From Erigeron canadensis (Eukaryota; Streptophyta; Magnoliopsida; Asterales; Asteraceae), in the NCBI RefSeq assembly GCF_010389155.1, contig NC_057762.1, positions 3,459,513 through 3,523,512 of the forward strand: 64,000 nucleotides of DNA, read 5' to 3'. Made by a program: the position numbers and the translations under genes. Positions 22,165 to 33,146 of this stretch are shown one piece after another. Below the pieces are notes generated by a model, which had not been told where the DNA came from, did not search any database, and was given only the letters and a program-made list of their open reading frames with translations. Within the stretch, counting starts at the first letter, position 1; each line of letters starts with the position of its first letter.

Positions 22165-25100
22165 TTATATTCTAACCATTGAAAGAGCCTTATGATAGCT
22201 CTTAGCTTTCAAACTTAAGTACTCTTTCACAGTCAAAGATTTAAAACAAGGATTCTTAAACTTAGACGAAGGAGCCACCATAGACTCGACCAGAGGTGAA
22301 TAAAAGTAGGCAACTGATGTTCGATGTTTCGACTGGTTCACCATTACTCGATGATAAACAGCTGGAAATGTTGCATTAGAGAATATATGCAAGAGGTCAC
22401 CTACATTCACCACAAATGCATTTTCAACAGGTCGAACCGGCTTCCAACCCAATCCTTCGACAAATATCTCTAGGCCGTTTATACCCGAACTTTGGTGCAG
22501 AATGGTTAGAAGACGGGTGTCGGTATGAGATGCTAGACCGACAACACTACTAGGATTAGGGCAAGATGGATATGAGTTAAGTTGAAGATTATTTTGAGCG
22601 TCGAGAGTTGAAGTAGCCCAATTCATTTCTTCTTGTGTTGCATCTAATGTTTGAAGGATCATAGTCACAAGCTTGTGGGCAAGGAGCTTCATTTGATTTC
22701 GATAAGCATCTATTGTGTCACTACAATATTCATAAAATATGCAAACTCGATGATTAGTTAATCGTGCAAGTATTGCTCAAAAGTATAATGTGTTAATTGA
22801 GTGTTTTTAAAAAAAAAAATTATTTTAACACCACATGAAGAAACTCATCCCCAATAAAGTAAGGGAAAATCATCGTTGCAGTCAACTGCAGCTTCCATGG
22901 GTGTAGTTGCACTCACATATCATTTAAGTGATTGATCTATTACAAAATGTTTCCCTGATTTTCATGGTAAAAACACCCCGTTGCATGTGCAGCCCGCTAC
23001 AGCGATGCTATCCCCAAAACACCTCATTTTTGTTCCATGTAGAGTTGAATTCATGACTTTTTAATTATTGAAGTCACTTGATGCTTCATTTCAATGAAAT
23101 TCACCATTCAAAAAATAAATAAAATTGATAACTCATTTCAACCACATGGACTGAAAGTCATTAGTATTACCTGTTTTGATCGATCTTGAAATTTGCATTT
23201 TTCATTTGGCAGTGTAACGATGTAATAGTAAATAGCAAACCTAGTTTGATATTAATGACACATTACACGTCTCAAACAATTTTTTTAAATCCCAATGTTA
23301 TAGAACTATCAGATTATTTCCACACTATCAGAAGAAAAACCATCATAAGTCATAGGACATTCTATACCCAACATGAAAAATTCCAATAATTAATTCCATT
23401 CATTGCGGTACTTAAAAATTAAAACTATTAGATACATATATCTCGAATATGTATCTCGAACATCAATGTGTATGGTTTGAAAAAATCATTTTAACTCTAT
23501 TAAAAAAGTCACTTGGTATATTTATTATTTGGAAAGTCGCTTGATAAATTTTTTATTTGGAATAATATATAGCATTTAAATATTTTACTATGAAAATGCA
23601 TGTAATTTATAATCTTTTATTGTTGTTTAATATTACATTCTTACAAGTTTCATCAATCAAAACAAAAGGTCATCAATATTTTTTATTTTGTTTCACTTTT
23701 GAAAAAGTATAGATCATATCATGACATATATAAATCAGGTGATATTATACTCTATATTTGATATTCATATATTAGAGTCATGTGATTTATCTTGCAAGTT
23801 TCTAACACCTAAAAGACAATTGTGTAAACTTGCTTCACTTAATAATGTTTGAGTTTTTTCTTTTTTTAACGAAAGTTTTGTTTTTATTTCTAAACTAACT
23901 TGAATGCTTTCATTTGTAATAAATTAATTTAAATTTTTCAAAATGTAATCTTAAGTTTATAATCTGAATTTATAGACTTTTACTCAAGTACCCGTGCAAT
24001 ATTGTGGTTCCGGATATGTTATGTAAGAACTTGTTACTAATCTCGTTGTTTATCTTATTGTTAGTGTATATAAATATATTGTTAAATTCATAGTTAAAAC
24101 ATATAAGTATTTGTTGTATAAGACATATTTGTGATTTTAATTAAAATTGAAAATATATAATTGAAAATAGGATAAATGACAATGAATACAAGAATTATTA
24201 TTTTGAATGGGAAATGATTAACTATCACAAACATTGATAAATGTATCATACAATATAACTTTTAAAACATACTATAGTTAAACATATATGTAGTAGATTA
24301 ATTAATACATATGGTACAAATATCATTTATTTTTAATGGACTTGAGTTTTATGAACATCACACGGGCATTATGTTGCATGTAAACTTTGGTCAAAACATC
24401 AAAAATGTCCGTTTTTTAGTATTTTATTTTTTGAGATGTAGAAAATAATAAGAGTTTAGTATCTGGGGGTGTAAGTAACTTTTACACTTTTTTTATTGTG
24501 TGAATGTAACTTTCATTTGGTTCATTGTATGTAACTAACCCGCTAAATTGAACGATTAATGTAAAAGTGTATACGTGGCACACCATATGAGCTGCTACAT
24601 AGAAGTATTTGATTGGTCAACGTAAAAAATTTACATTAATCGTTCAAATTTAACGGGTTAGTTGCATACAATGAACCAAATGAAAGTTACATTCATACAA
24701 TAGGAAAATTATAAAAGTTACTTACACTTCGAGATACTTAACCCAAATAATAATCACATTGAAACTTACCAAAATCTTTGAAAATCGTTTGGCCAAAGAA
24801 TTTTAGCATCCTCAACACAAGAACCCATGATGGTGAACCCTTCATGCCACATGGCCTTATCAAAGTAAGGTGATATTTGAGCCGAACCATAACCACCAAG
24901 TCTACTTGCGGATCTCAAGACCTTGCACTTTTCATGAGTCGGGAGTTCAAAAAGCCTTTGTACCTCGGACTCGATATTTTTGACCAAGTCCGAGGGTACT
25001 CCATGGTTAATGACTTGAAACATGCCCCAAGTTTTACATGCTTGGCCTATAAGATCCATTGCTTCGAGGTGAGCAAGATCAATAACTGGGATCAATGCCT

Positions 25101-25257
25101 CTTGAATATCATGATCAGTTTGAATCTTTTGGTAGACCTCATTGGTTTGTGACCATAAATGGGACTCAGGGACCCGGTCAATGGAGCCAAAATCAATAGG
25201 GGTGATAGGGTGAGAATTTATAAGATCCTTTTGGTAGGCTTTTGAAAGAGTGGTCAT
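22165..25257 (-). CDS. GA3ox: Gibberellin 3-beta-dioxygenase (GA3ox), 2 exons
   Basis: 2-oxoglutarate/Fe(II) dioxygenase that converts GA9/GA20 to bioactive GA4/GA1. Exons (minus strand): 25257-24770 and 22720-22165, joined through a split TG|T codon; donor GTAAGT, acceptor TTGTAG; 347 residues, the usual family size. Exon 1 carries VPESHLW, VINHGVP, GGYGSAQISPYFDKAMWHEGFTIMG-type GA3ox signatures; exon 2 carries SYPSCPNPSSVVGLASHTD (Fe ligands H and D), VYHRVMVN (second Fe His) and RTSVAYFY (2OG-binding R-x-S). The start at 25257 is preferred over an in-frame ATG at 25371 because a TATAAATA box (25362-25355) lies between them. The 2049-bp intron holds a MITE near its 5' end. The gene looks intact; GA3ox over GA20ox is based on these motifs. 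Confidence 0.9.
24459..24737. mobile_element. MITE in GA3ox intron 1 (TTA target, PIF/Harbinger-like)
   Basis: Long imperfect terminal inverted repeats, over 100 bp each: GTATCTGGGGGTGTAAGTAAC at the left and the inverse of GTATCTCGAAGTGTAAGTAAC at the right. Flanked by TTA at 24456-24458 and 24738-24740. The right end lies about 30 bp from the GA3ox exon 1 donor. No coding capacity. Class assignment rests on the 3-bp TTA duplication only. Confidence 0.7.
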
Positions 25258-25354
25258 GATCAGGGTAACTTTTGAATCACTTATGTGAATGAAGAAAACC
25301 TTAGTAAGTAAATTGTATTCAAATCTTGGTGTGTTGGTCATGCTAACATATGTA

Positions 25355-25362
25355 TATTTATA
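25355..25362 (-). promoter_or_regulatory. TATA box of GA3ox
   Basis: TATAAATA on the minus strand, about 98 bp upstream of the chosen ATG at 25257, giving a 5' UTR of roughly 65-70 nt. It excludes the upstream in-frame ATG at 25371 as a start. Confidence 0.6.
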
Positions 25363-25848
25363 CCCCCTCAAACTCTAAGTACATTATTATTTTTATTTTT
25401 ATTTTTACCATTTGCGGTTGATACATTTGGGGTTATTTTCACGGGTTATTGGTTCGACCATTAAGGGTGACATGTTTGTTAAATTCTTCTTAGATTTGTC
25501 ACTTTGCGTTAATGCAAACCGAAATAAGATAGTATAGTTTATTTTTAAGTAACACTTAACATTATACAATCAGAATGCTATAAAAGAAACTTGTAAGTCA
25601 ATTTCACAATTAATGAAAATAGTTAATGTATATTAAATAATTTCAATTTAATGTTTCATTTTAATTTTCTTTAAATTAATGCATATAAGCTTAAACATTA
25701 TTGTCTTTTTATGTAATTTTTTATTACAAGGAAATCTAATAGTATACAAAAAAACTCATATTTTTAACTCCCAAAAACATTTTTATTTACACCTAACTTT
25801 GAACTCAAAATTTAAAGTCTCAAATTATCATAAGCATATGTTGAATAT

Positions 25849-26248
25849 TCTAGTGTAATTAGATTAACTTGTTAGACCGATTTAGTCATAATAATACATC
25901 ATATAAGTATAGTTGTGTGAAATACACGTTTATATAATGGACAGAGTTCCAAGGGCAGAGCCCCTGACTAGGGTCGAACTTGAGGGATTGTTTTTGCCAA
26001 TCTCACAAATAATTAACTGTATAAAAGCAGTTATCGGCCTAAAACGCCATTCATTCTCAGATCAAGAATTCTCCATTGGTCGTATTTTCTCTCCGGTTCT
26101 TTCAAATCAAACATACAAAAAATTCTAAATCATTTTGGTTAAATAATTTGGGGTGAACTACCGAATTGATTTAATTTGAAAACGTTTCGTGTCTTCAATA
26201 ATTGTTTAATATCGGGTTTTGTTCGTATTATAATGTCTATCCCCAATA
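25849..26248 (+). repeat. Solo LTR, copia family related to element B
   Basis: Begins TGTTGAATATTCTAGTGTAA and ends CTATCCCCAATA, aligning in order with the 555-bp LTR of element B (shared blocks include CATAATAATACATCATATA, GGGCAGAGCCCCTG and AATTTGGGGTGAACTACCG). Flanks GCATA and CCATA look like a target-site duplication with one mutation. No internal retrotransposon sequence, so an LTR-LTR recombination remnant is likely. Confidence 0.75.
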
Positions 26249-26368
26249 CCATATACCATATAACGAGTATTTGTTGTTTCTTAAATTAGAGGTTTAAGTG
26301 CTACCTAATGTAGCTAACCATATATGACCACAAACCTATAGTGTGCAACGAATTATTAGATTTTTGTA

Positions 26369-26511
26369 TGTTGGGAATTTAGTTTAATGTACAAATCATG
26401 TAGTAATTAATTAGGACTGGCTAATAAAAAACTTGCATGTAGCATTTTACATGAGTCACCACATATACCATATAATATGATTCGTACATTTTAGTAATTA
26501 AATTCCCAACA
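26369..26511. mobile_element. Small MITE-like inverted repeat
   Basis: Ends TGTTGGGAATTTAGTTTAATG... and ...ATTAAATTCCCAACA form imperfect inverted repeats of about 45 bp. No clear target-site duplication. The homologous unit in copy 2 is split by the Helitron. Confidence 0.5.
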
Positions 26512-26822
26512 TTCAATAGTCAATTTGGTAGTTAGTATACAATATATATATATATAGTTATTTTGAGAAAAATTTTTTTTGCGAGAACCTTTCAAATCAA
26601 GCCCAATCGATGATTGTTTTTTACATTAAACTTGTTTTTTGATTGTTTTCTGAATAACTTATGTGTAATTTTAAAGTTTATAATTGTGTGGATGCATTAA
26701 TTATCATCCGTTATACAATTATGTGGAGATTTGGATTCTTGATCACATGTGCACGTATATTGCTATGATCACATGTATGCAAGTCGATTACATGTAATCA
26801 TAGCAATATTTGGTCTATTTGG

Positions 26823-27481
26823 TTTGGGTTTTTCGGTTTTTTTATTTTTATTTTTCAAAACCAAAACCGAACCAAAACCTAATTCAAAATTAAAAAACCA
26901 AACCAAAAACCAAATTAGAATTCAGTTCGGTTTCGGTTTAAAACCGAAAAAACCAAATATGAAAAACACAATTTCACCTCTTTTTTTTTTGTCTAAGTTG
27001 TGTTCAATCAAAATAGGTTTATAATTTCAATTTTCACCAATGTGGTAATTTAAACTTCAAACACAATATGGATAAATAAGTAAACATAACTCAAACTGCT
27101 AAACTCTTTTTTGTCATCAATATAAAAAAAATTCCATCGAGTTCTTCATTGTTTGTCATTTGAATTTTTCTAATTTCAGGAAAAAGTTAACATAACAAAT
27201 AGACATAAAAAGTATAAAATACATAAATAATTATCCATACAAGAAAAAATATGCATTAAATATTTTCAATAATACATCATAGTAATATAAGTTATTCGGT
27301 TTTTCCGGTTTAACCAAATTCATTATCATATAACCATAACCAAACCAAAAACCACATATTTAATTCGGTTTTGGTTACAAACCAAACCCAAAACCAAATT
27401 CAAAAACGGTTTAGTTTTTTTCGGTTTTTTAAATAGTTCGTTTTACAGTTTAACCGGGTAAAAACCAAACCGTGAACGCCC
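26823..27481. repeat. CGGTTT/AAACCG-rich repetitive element
   Basis: Dense in CGGTTTTGGTT and its complement, ending AAACCGTGAACGCCC, a terminus seen in many plant non-autonomous DNA elements. CTATTTGG flanks it at 26815-26822 and 27482-27489, compatible with an 8-bp hAT-type duplication, but the left end lacks the matching inverted terminus. The ORF inside is low complexity and not counted as a gene. Confidence 0.4.
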
Positions 27482-27959
27482 CTATTTGGGGTTATTTTCA
27501 CGGGTTATTGGTTCGACCATTAAGGGTGACATGTTTGTTAAATTTTATTAAATTTGTCACTTTGCGTTAATGCAAACCGAAATAAGATAATATAGTTTAT
27601 TTTGAGTGACACTTAACATTATACAATCAGAATGCTATAAAAGAAACTTGTAAGTCAATTTCACAATTAATGAAAATAGTTAATGTGTATTAAATGATTT
27701 CAATTTAATGTTTCATTTTAATTTTATTTAATTAATGCATATAAGGTTAAACAGTATTGTCTTTTTATGTAATTTTTTATTACAGAGAAATCTAATAGTA
27801 TACAAGAAAACTCATATTTTTAACTCCCAAAAACATTTTTATTTACACCTAACTTTGAACTCAAAATTTAAAGTCTCAAATTATCATAAGCATACGTTGG
27901 ATATTCTAGTGTAATTAGATTAACTTGTTAGACCGATTTAGTCATAATAATACATCATA

Positions 27960-29136
27960 GGGGATAAGTTCCCCAAAATGTAACTAAGTATGGCCAAATG
28001 TCTATTGTAGAAACCAACTATCAGTTTTGGATATTGTATGGAAGTAACTTGGTAAAAGGGTCTAAAACATTAAAAAATGACTTGTTCCATCATTAGCCAG
28101 TAAATACTCTATTTTCTTTTAATGATTTCCGACGTTGAATATGTGAGCTGACAAATAACAACAAAAACTAACTTACATATAAAAACAAACGTTGGATCAG
28201 TTTCTCATTTCACACACTTTTACACACACACATACTTTTATACACACACGACAATTCCAAACCAAATCCACACATACAACATATATACGAAATCCAAAAT
28301 TCGTCTTCAATCGATGTCTATTTAACTCTTCCACTGCTATATCAAGGCATGTCCTTCATTTATCTACAAGTAATTCATGTTTTGTAGCAGATATAGAAAG
28401 GGGGAAAACCGAAAACCCTAATTTTTCATTTTTTCAATTTTTTTTAATTTTATTGCAATTGCTTTCTATGTCAGGATATGCAAGATTCAATTCCTCATAT
28501 ATTCTTTGCCGCAGATACTAGGTATCTTTGGGAAGGTTGTTAAAAGTAAGTGTCATCTCTTGAATACTCCTAACAGTTAATAAAATGTGATAACTTGGTT
28601 CATTGTACATGAATGCAAGATGAATAAAGGGGTATTATACATAGGATAAGTATTGTTGTATTGCTTCTTGTGTATATTTGCTACGAGAGAGGCGGAATAG
28701 AAGGCAATTCAAAATTGTTGAGTTGTGTAAAGGAAAGCAAGTAGACCCGATTCTTACAGTTATCAGATACAGGAGTACGAGATTACAGGTTCAGTCACCA
28801 CCAGCTCACATATTCCACGTCGGAAATAATTAAAAAGAAAAGAGAGTATTTACCGGCTAATGATGGAACAAGTCACTTTTTAATGTTTTAGACTCTTTTA
28901 CCAAGTTACTTTCATATAATATTTAAAACTGATAGTTGGTTCCTACAATAGACATTTGGTCATACTTAGTTACATTTCCATGCACTTAAGTATTTACCGG
29001 ATAATGATGGAACAGGTCACTTTTTAATGTTTTAGACTCTTTTACCAAGTTACTTTCTTACAATATCCAAAACTGATAATTGGTTCCTACAATAGACATT
29101 TGACCATACTTAATTACATTTTGAGGCACTTATCCC
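27960..29136. mobile_element. Non-autonomous MULE with long terminal inverted repeats
   Basis: Ends GGGGATAAGTTCCCC... and ...GGCACTTATCCC, flanked by a perfect 9-bp duplication TACATCATA at 27951-27959 and 29137-29145. The empty site exists in copy 1 (about 25901). Inverted repeats extend roughly 170 bp. The right subterminal unit is present twice in tandem (28845-28988 and 28989-29132). The interior (28140-28840) has no transposase; it holds a CA-rich then AT-rich stretch resembling a 5' UTR, with an intron-like AAGTAAGTG at about 28541. Confidence 0.88.
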
Positions 29137-29727
29137 TACATCATATAAGTACAGTGGTGTGAAATACACGTTTATATAATGGACAGAGTTCAAAGGACAG
29201 GGCCCCTGACTAGGGTCGAGCTTGAGGGATTGTTTTTGCCAATCTCACAAATAATTAACAGTATAAAAGTAGTTATCGGCCTAAAAACCCATTCATTCTC
29301 ACATCAAGAATTCTCCCTTGGTTGTATTTTCTCTCCGGTTCTTTCAAATCAAACATACAAAAAATTCTAAATCACTTCTGGTATTTGGTTAAATAATTTG
29401 GGGTGAACTACCGAATTGATTCAATCTGAAAGCGTTTCGTGTCTTCAATAATTGTTTAATATCCGGTTTTGTTCGTGTTATAATGTCTATCCCCAATACC
29501 ATATACCATATAACGAGTATTTGTTGTTTCTTAAATTAGAGGGTTAAGTGCTACCTAATGTAGCTAACCATATATGATCACAAACCTATAGTGTGCAACG
29601 AATTATCATATTTTTGTATGTTGGGAATTTAGTTTAATGTACAAATCATGTAGTAATTAATTATGATTGACTAATAAAAAACTTGCATGTAGCATTTTAC
29701 ACGAGTCACCACATTTACCATATAATA

Positions 29728-30576
29728 CTAGTTTTGTACCCGCAAGATGCGGCGGGGTATAGGAAAAAAACGTTGATTAAGTAGTGGTGTCGTGTTATTA
29801 CATGATTCAGGTAAGACATTTCCTTTATAACAATGATACAACTAAATGAGGATGAATGATTAAAACTTCCCGAAAATCATTTATAAAACCCAATATATAC
29901 ACATAAATCAAAAGGAGTAAACAAAATGCTTCACTGTTGAGGCAGAAAGCTATAAACTAAAATTAGAAGCAGTTAAGACATAGAAATAAGTATACAGAGT
30001 TAACTTGGATAAAGCTTAAAACTTGAGTTGGAATGAGCTTTTATTGTGGAGACAACCATTAGTTAGTCTATGCCATTCTTAAACGATTAAAGAAATAACA
30101 ATGATAACTAAATAAAACATGTACCAATTGACAGAATAAAATATCTAACCGAAAAAGCTAAAGAGATATTTACGATTTGGAAGATAAAAGTAAAAAGATA
30201 TAACAGCACCAAGATTGAATGATGGTGGCGGCACCCAGATCTGAAAAATTAAACAAAACTAACTAAAGCAACTGATAAAAAAACCTATATACGCGAAAAA
30301 CAAAATAAAAATCCCCGATTGGTGTTGATTGCAGCCGGCGGTGGTGGTGGTGATTGTTCTGGGGGATGTAAGTGTGTTTTTTGGTATAATATGTGAGTGG
30401 CTTCAGGGGAAGTGAAGGGATACAAATTGTGCGTAAGGCTTTTTTAAGGGTATTTTTGATATTTCAAGAATAAAATGTTTGGTGGTAGTGAAAATTAATA
30501 AGGTAAAATAGGGAATTTAAAGGTAGAGTGTTTAATTTGGAGGAGGGGTAGTTTGTTTATATAAGGAGTACATAGA
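29728..30576 (-). mobile_element. Non-autonomous Helitron
   Basis: On the minus strand it starts TCTATGTACTCC (30576) and ends ...GTACAAAACTAG (29728), with a GC-rich hairpin CCGCATCTTGCGG a few bases before CTAG. It is inserted between A (29727) and T (30577), as Helitrons are, and the empty site ATAATATGATTCG is present in copy 1. No Rep/helicase coding sequence. Confidence 0.88.
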
Positions 30577-30660
30577 TGATTCGTACATTTTACTAATTGA
30601 ATTCCCAACATTCAAAAGTCAATTTGGTAGTTAGTATACAAAATATATATATATATATAT

Positions 30661-30945
30661 AGGATAAGGTTTAATTAAGAACCATTTAAATTGGAAGAAT
30701 CATGAGAACCACTATATTATAACTAGATGTTCATATGTGATAGGTATATGTGAACATATTCGTTCACGTAGGTTTATTTGAGAACCATTCATATATGAAG
30801 ATAGGTAATATTAGTTATAACTTGATATGTTTATATGTGCATGTATTTGTTCACATAGAATATTCACATATAAACACCAAGTTATAATTAAAAGGTTCTC
30901 ATGGTTCTTATAATTTAATGGTTCTCATAATTTAAACCTTTTCCT
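30661..30945. mobile_element. MITE inside a TA microsatellite
   Basis: Inverted termini AGGATAAGGTTTAATTA... and ...AATTTAAACCTTTTCCT with inverted GAGAACC motifs further in. (TA)n tracts flank both sides (about 30640-30660 and 30946-30967), suggesting insertion into a TA repeat. No coding capacity. Confidence 0.65.
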
Positions 30946-30967
30946 ATATATATATATATATATATAT

Positions 30968-33078
30968 AAAAAAAATTGGTTGTAATAAGTTTCATTTCGT
31001 AACACTTATCCCTAAATTAGATAACTATATATAAAAACTTTAAAGATCCATTTAGCTTAACAATGCATATCAGAGTGTGCAGATGCATGGCACATTTGGT
31101 TTTGGTAAAGATGGCGCATTTGGTTTTGGTAAAGCATTTATATTGCGTCACATTTACTAAATAAATACATTCGTGAATTACTTGGTCAAGTAAGTCATAA
31201 AAGAAAAGTCAATAACATGTCATCATATACTGAATGTAATGTACCAGACTACTAGCTAGTCGGTGATACATTAAGTGTACGTTGTGATACTCAATCGAAC
31301 ATTTATTGCCATGCATTTAGTTGGAATTTTTATAATTATTGTTATTCTATTTGAAAAACTAATCTAGGAATGACAGCATTGATTTTTATATACCCGATTC
31401 TAACATCCGTTTTGATAAAACCTCACCAAAATTTGAAATTATAGTATAGATGTATATATAATGAATAAAGGAAATTCAGTAGAATAACTACAAGCGGATT
31501 CCAACAAAGTTAGTTCATTTATTAGAAAATGAAACTATATAAAAATTTTCTAACACTGTCAGGATGAGTAAAAATTCATGAACCAGGACGAGACAGTTTA
31601 CGGCAACGTTAGGGACATCAGTGAATTTATAGTTTGTGATCCTTAGATTTTGTAGAGTTTATTCTTGATTCCACTTGTTTGAATTATAATTTTTATCGCC
31701 ATTATTGATCAATCTGTTGTTTCTTTGCGCCTTTCATGTTTTTATTCTCAACCAGTTATATTAGGCTCCAAGATTCCCAGGTAAATATAATATGGATTAG
31801 ACTAATGGACTCTATGGTTTTTTAAGATTATAAGGCCTCAAAACCTTATTATGGGCCTGAAATGGGGAGGAGATATACGGGCTCCACGAGATTCGGCCTT
31901 CGGGTGTGGTTTGTTTAAAATAGCTTAGTACAGACTTACAGTCTTACAGACTCACAGTAGTACATTTCCAAGACTTTTTGTTGGCCGTTTATAAAAAATA
32001 AAAAAGAAAAAAACGAAAAGCAAAAACATTCCAAAGGTTCTCTTTAGACCACTAAAACATCAATTTTCTATGTAGATTAGGGGTGTCAACTCGTTCATGG
32101 TTTGAAGATACCAATTAAGTCGATCCTGGTCGGATATTATAATCGGGATGAAAATCTTAACACGAACCTACCAACCAGTCTATCTTAGCCCAACCCATTT
32201 ATCTGGGAAAATTCAAGTTGCGGGTAAAAAGGCTTACTTTTAAAAAAAATTATATAAACTTCAAATACTTTAGATTGGCCGGTCAACTTGTTAACCCGAA
32301 TGATCAATTCGGAAATAAAAACAGACCGATAAAAAGATGGTCGGGATTGCACAAGCCCGCATTTTAGATTGGGTTGGATATTTTATTTATTTATTTGAAT
32401 AGCGAGTTAGTAGTTAGCAGTTAGCATTCAAAACACCACAGTGACATCCAATTGGGCAGTATGAGGTGCTCGAACCACGTATATGCCTGGGATGAAACCC
32501 AATACTCTCAACCCCCCCCCCCCCCTCCCCCTAATAATCTACTCCTACAAATGTAGGTTTATTTAATAATGCATGAGTTGAATATTGACAGTCTTAATAT
32601 AGGTTTATTAGTTTAGCTAACTAAAATTTCATCTAAGTTTTATCATTATTAAAGTTTAGTTTATGTTAGATTAGTTTTGATGGTATCCACCAAACCATTT
32701 GTCTCCATTTAATCTATTAGTTTTTGATATGATACAATATTATATCTGAAACATTAAAAAATACAGTTCCTTACATGTACATGACGAAGACCGATACCAT
32801 GTTTTGATGATTTTCAAAACCATTATTATCAATACCAGAACTAAGACGGTATCATACCAATCCCTAATTTTATCGACTCATTTTATACATATAAATTTTC
32901 CTTTATATGTTTAAAAATAAAAGCAGTTCAATCTTTTTTTTTACACCATGGACTACTCTACAACAAATCTCAAATAGTCAAATGTATCAACAACTAAAAT
33001 TATCCCGGTCTCAAACCTCCAATGTGCATAAAATGACAACATTTGCCCTTTGACTAATTTTACCCATCTTTACTCTTT
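30968..33078. other. Upstream region of ORC3, intergenic
   Basis: No gene seen. Contains a short tandem duplication (CATTTGGTTTTGGTAAAG, about 31093-31135), a repeat remnant beginning AGGGGTGTCAACTCG near 32079, and a C14 run at 32512-32525. The ORC3 promoter occupies the right end. Confidence 0.4.
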
Positions 33079-33090
33079 TTTCCCGCCAAA
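33079..33090 (+). promoter_or_regulatory. E2F-type site upstream of ORC3
   Basis: TTTCCCGCCAAA, matching the E2F consensus TTTSSCGC, 57 bp before the ORC3 ATG. Plant ORC subunit genes are known E2F targets, so G1/S expression is the expected consequence. Function here is inference. Confidence 0.7.
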
Positions 33091-33146
33091 ACTTCAGCGG
33101 CAAGAATAACCCTAGCAGCAGCAGCAGCAGAGAAATATCAAAATCG

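Larger units (their letters stand above)
25424..26540. repeat. Segmental duplication, copy 1 (with solo LTR)
   Basis: Starts ATTTGGGGTTATTTTCACGG and ends at a (TA)n tract. The same order of sequence recurs at 27484-30660, where it is interrupted by a MULE and a Helitron. Copy 1 therefore shows the empty sites for both insertions. Confidence 0.85.
27484..30660. repeat. Segmental duplication, copy 2 (with solo LTR, MULE and Helitron inside)
   Basis: Matches 25424-26540 throughout apart from two insertions at 27960-29136 and 29728-30576. The embedded solo LTR corresponds to 27895-27959 plus 29137-29498. The duplication ends at a (TA)n tract as in copy 1. Confidence 0.85.

Noticed and set aside
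25258..25371. N-terminal extension of GA3ox from an in-frame ATG at 25371
   Set aside because: The TATA box lies between this ATG and 25257, and the family N-terminus matches the shorter start.
26749..27024. 91-residue ORF
   Set aside because: Low-complexity translation of the CGGTTT-rich repeat.
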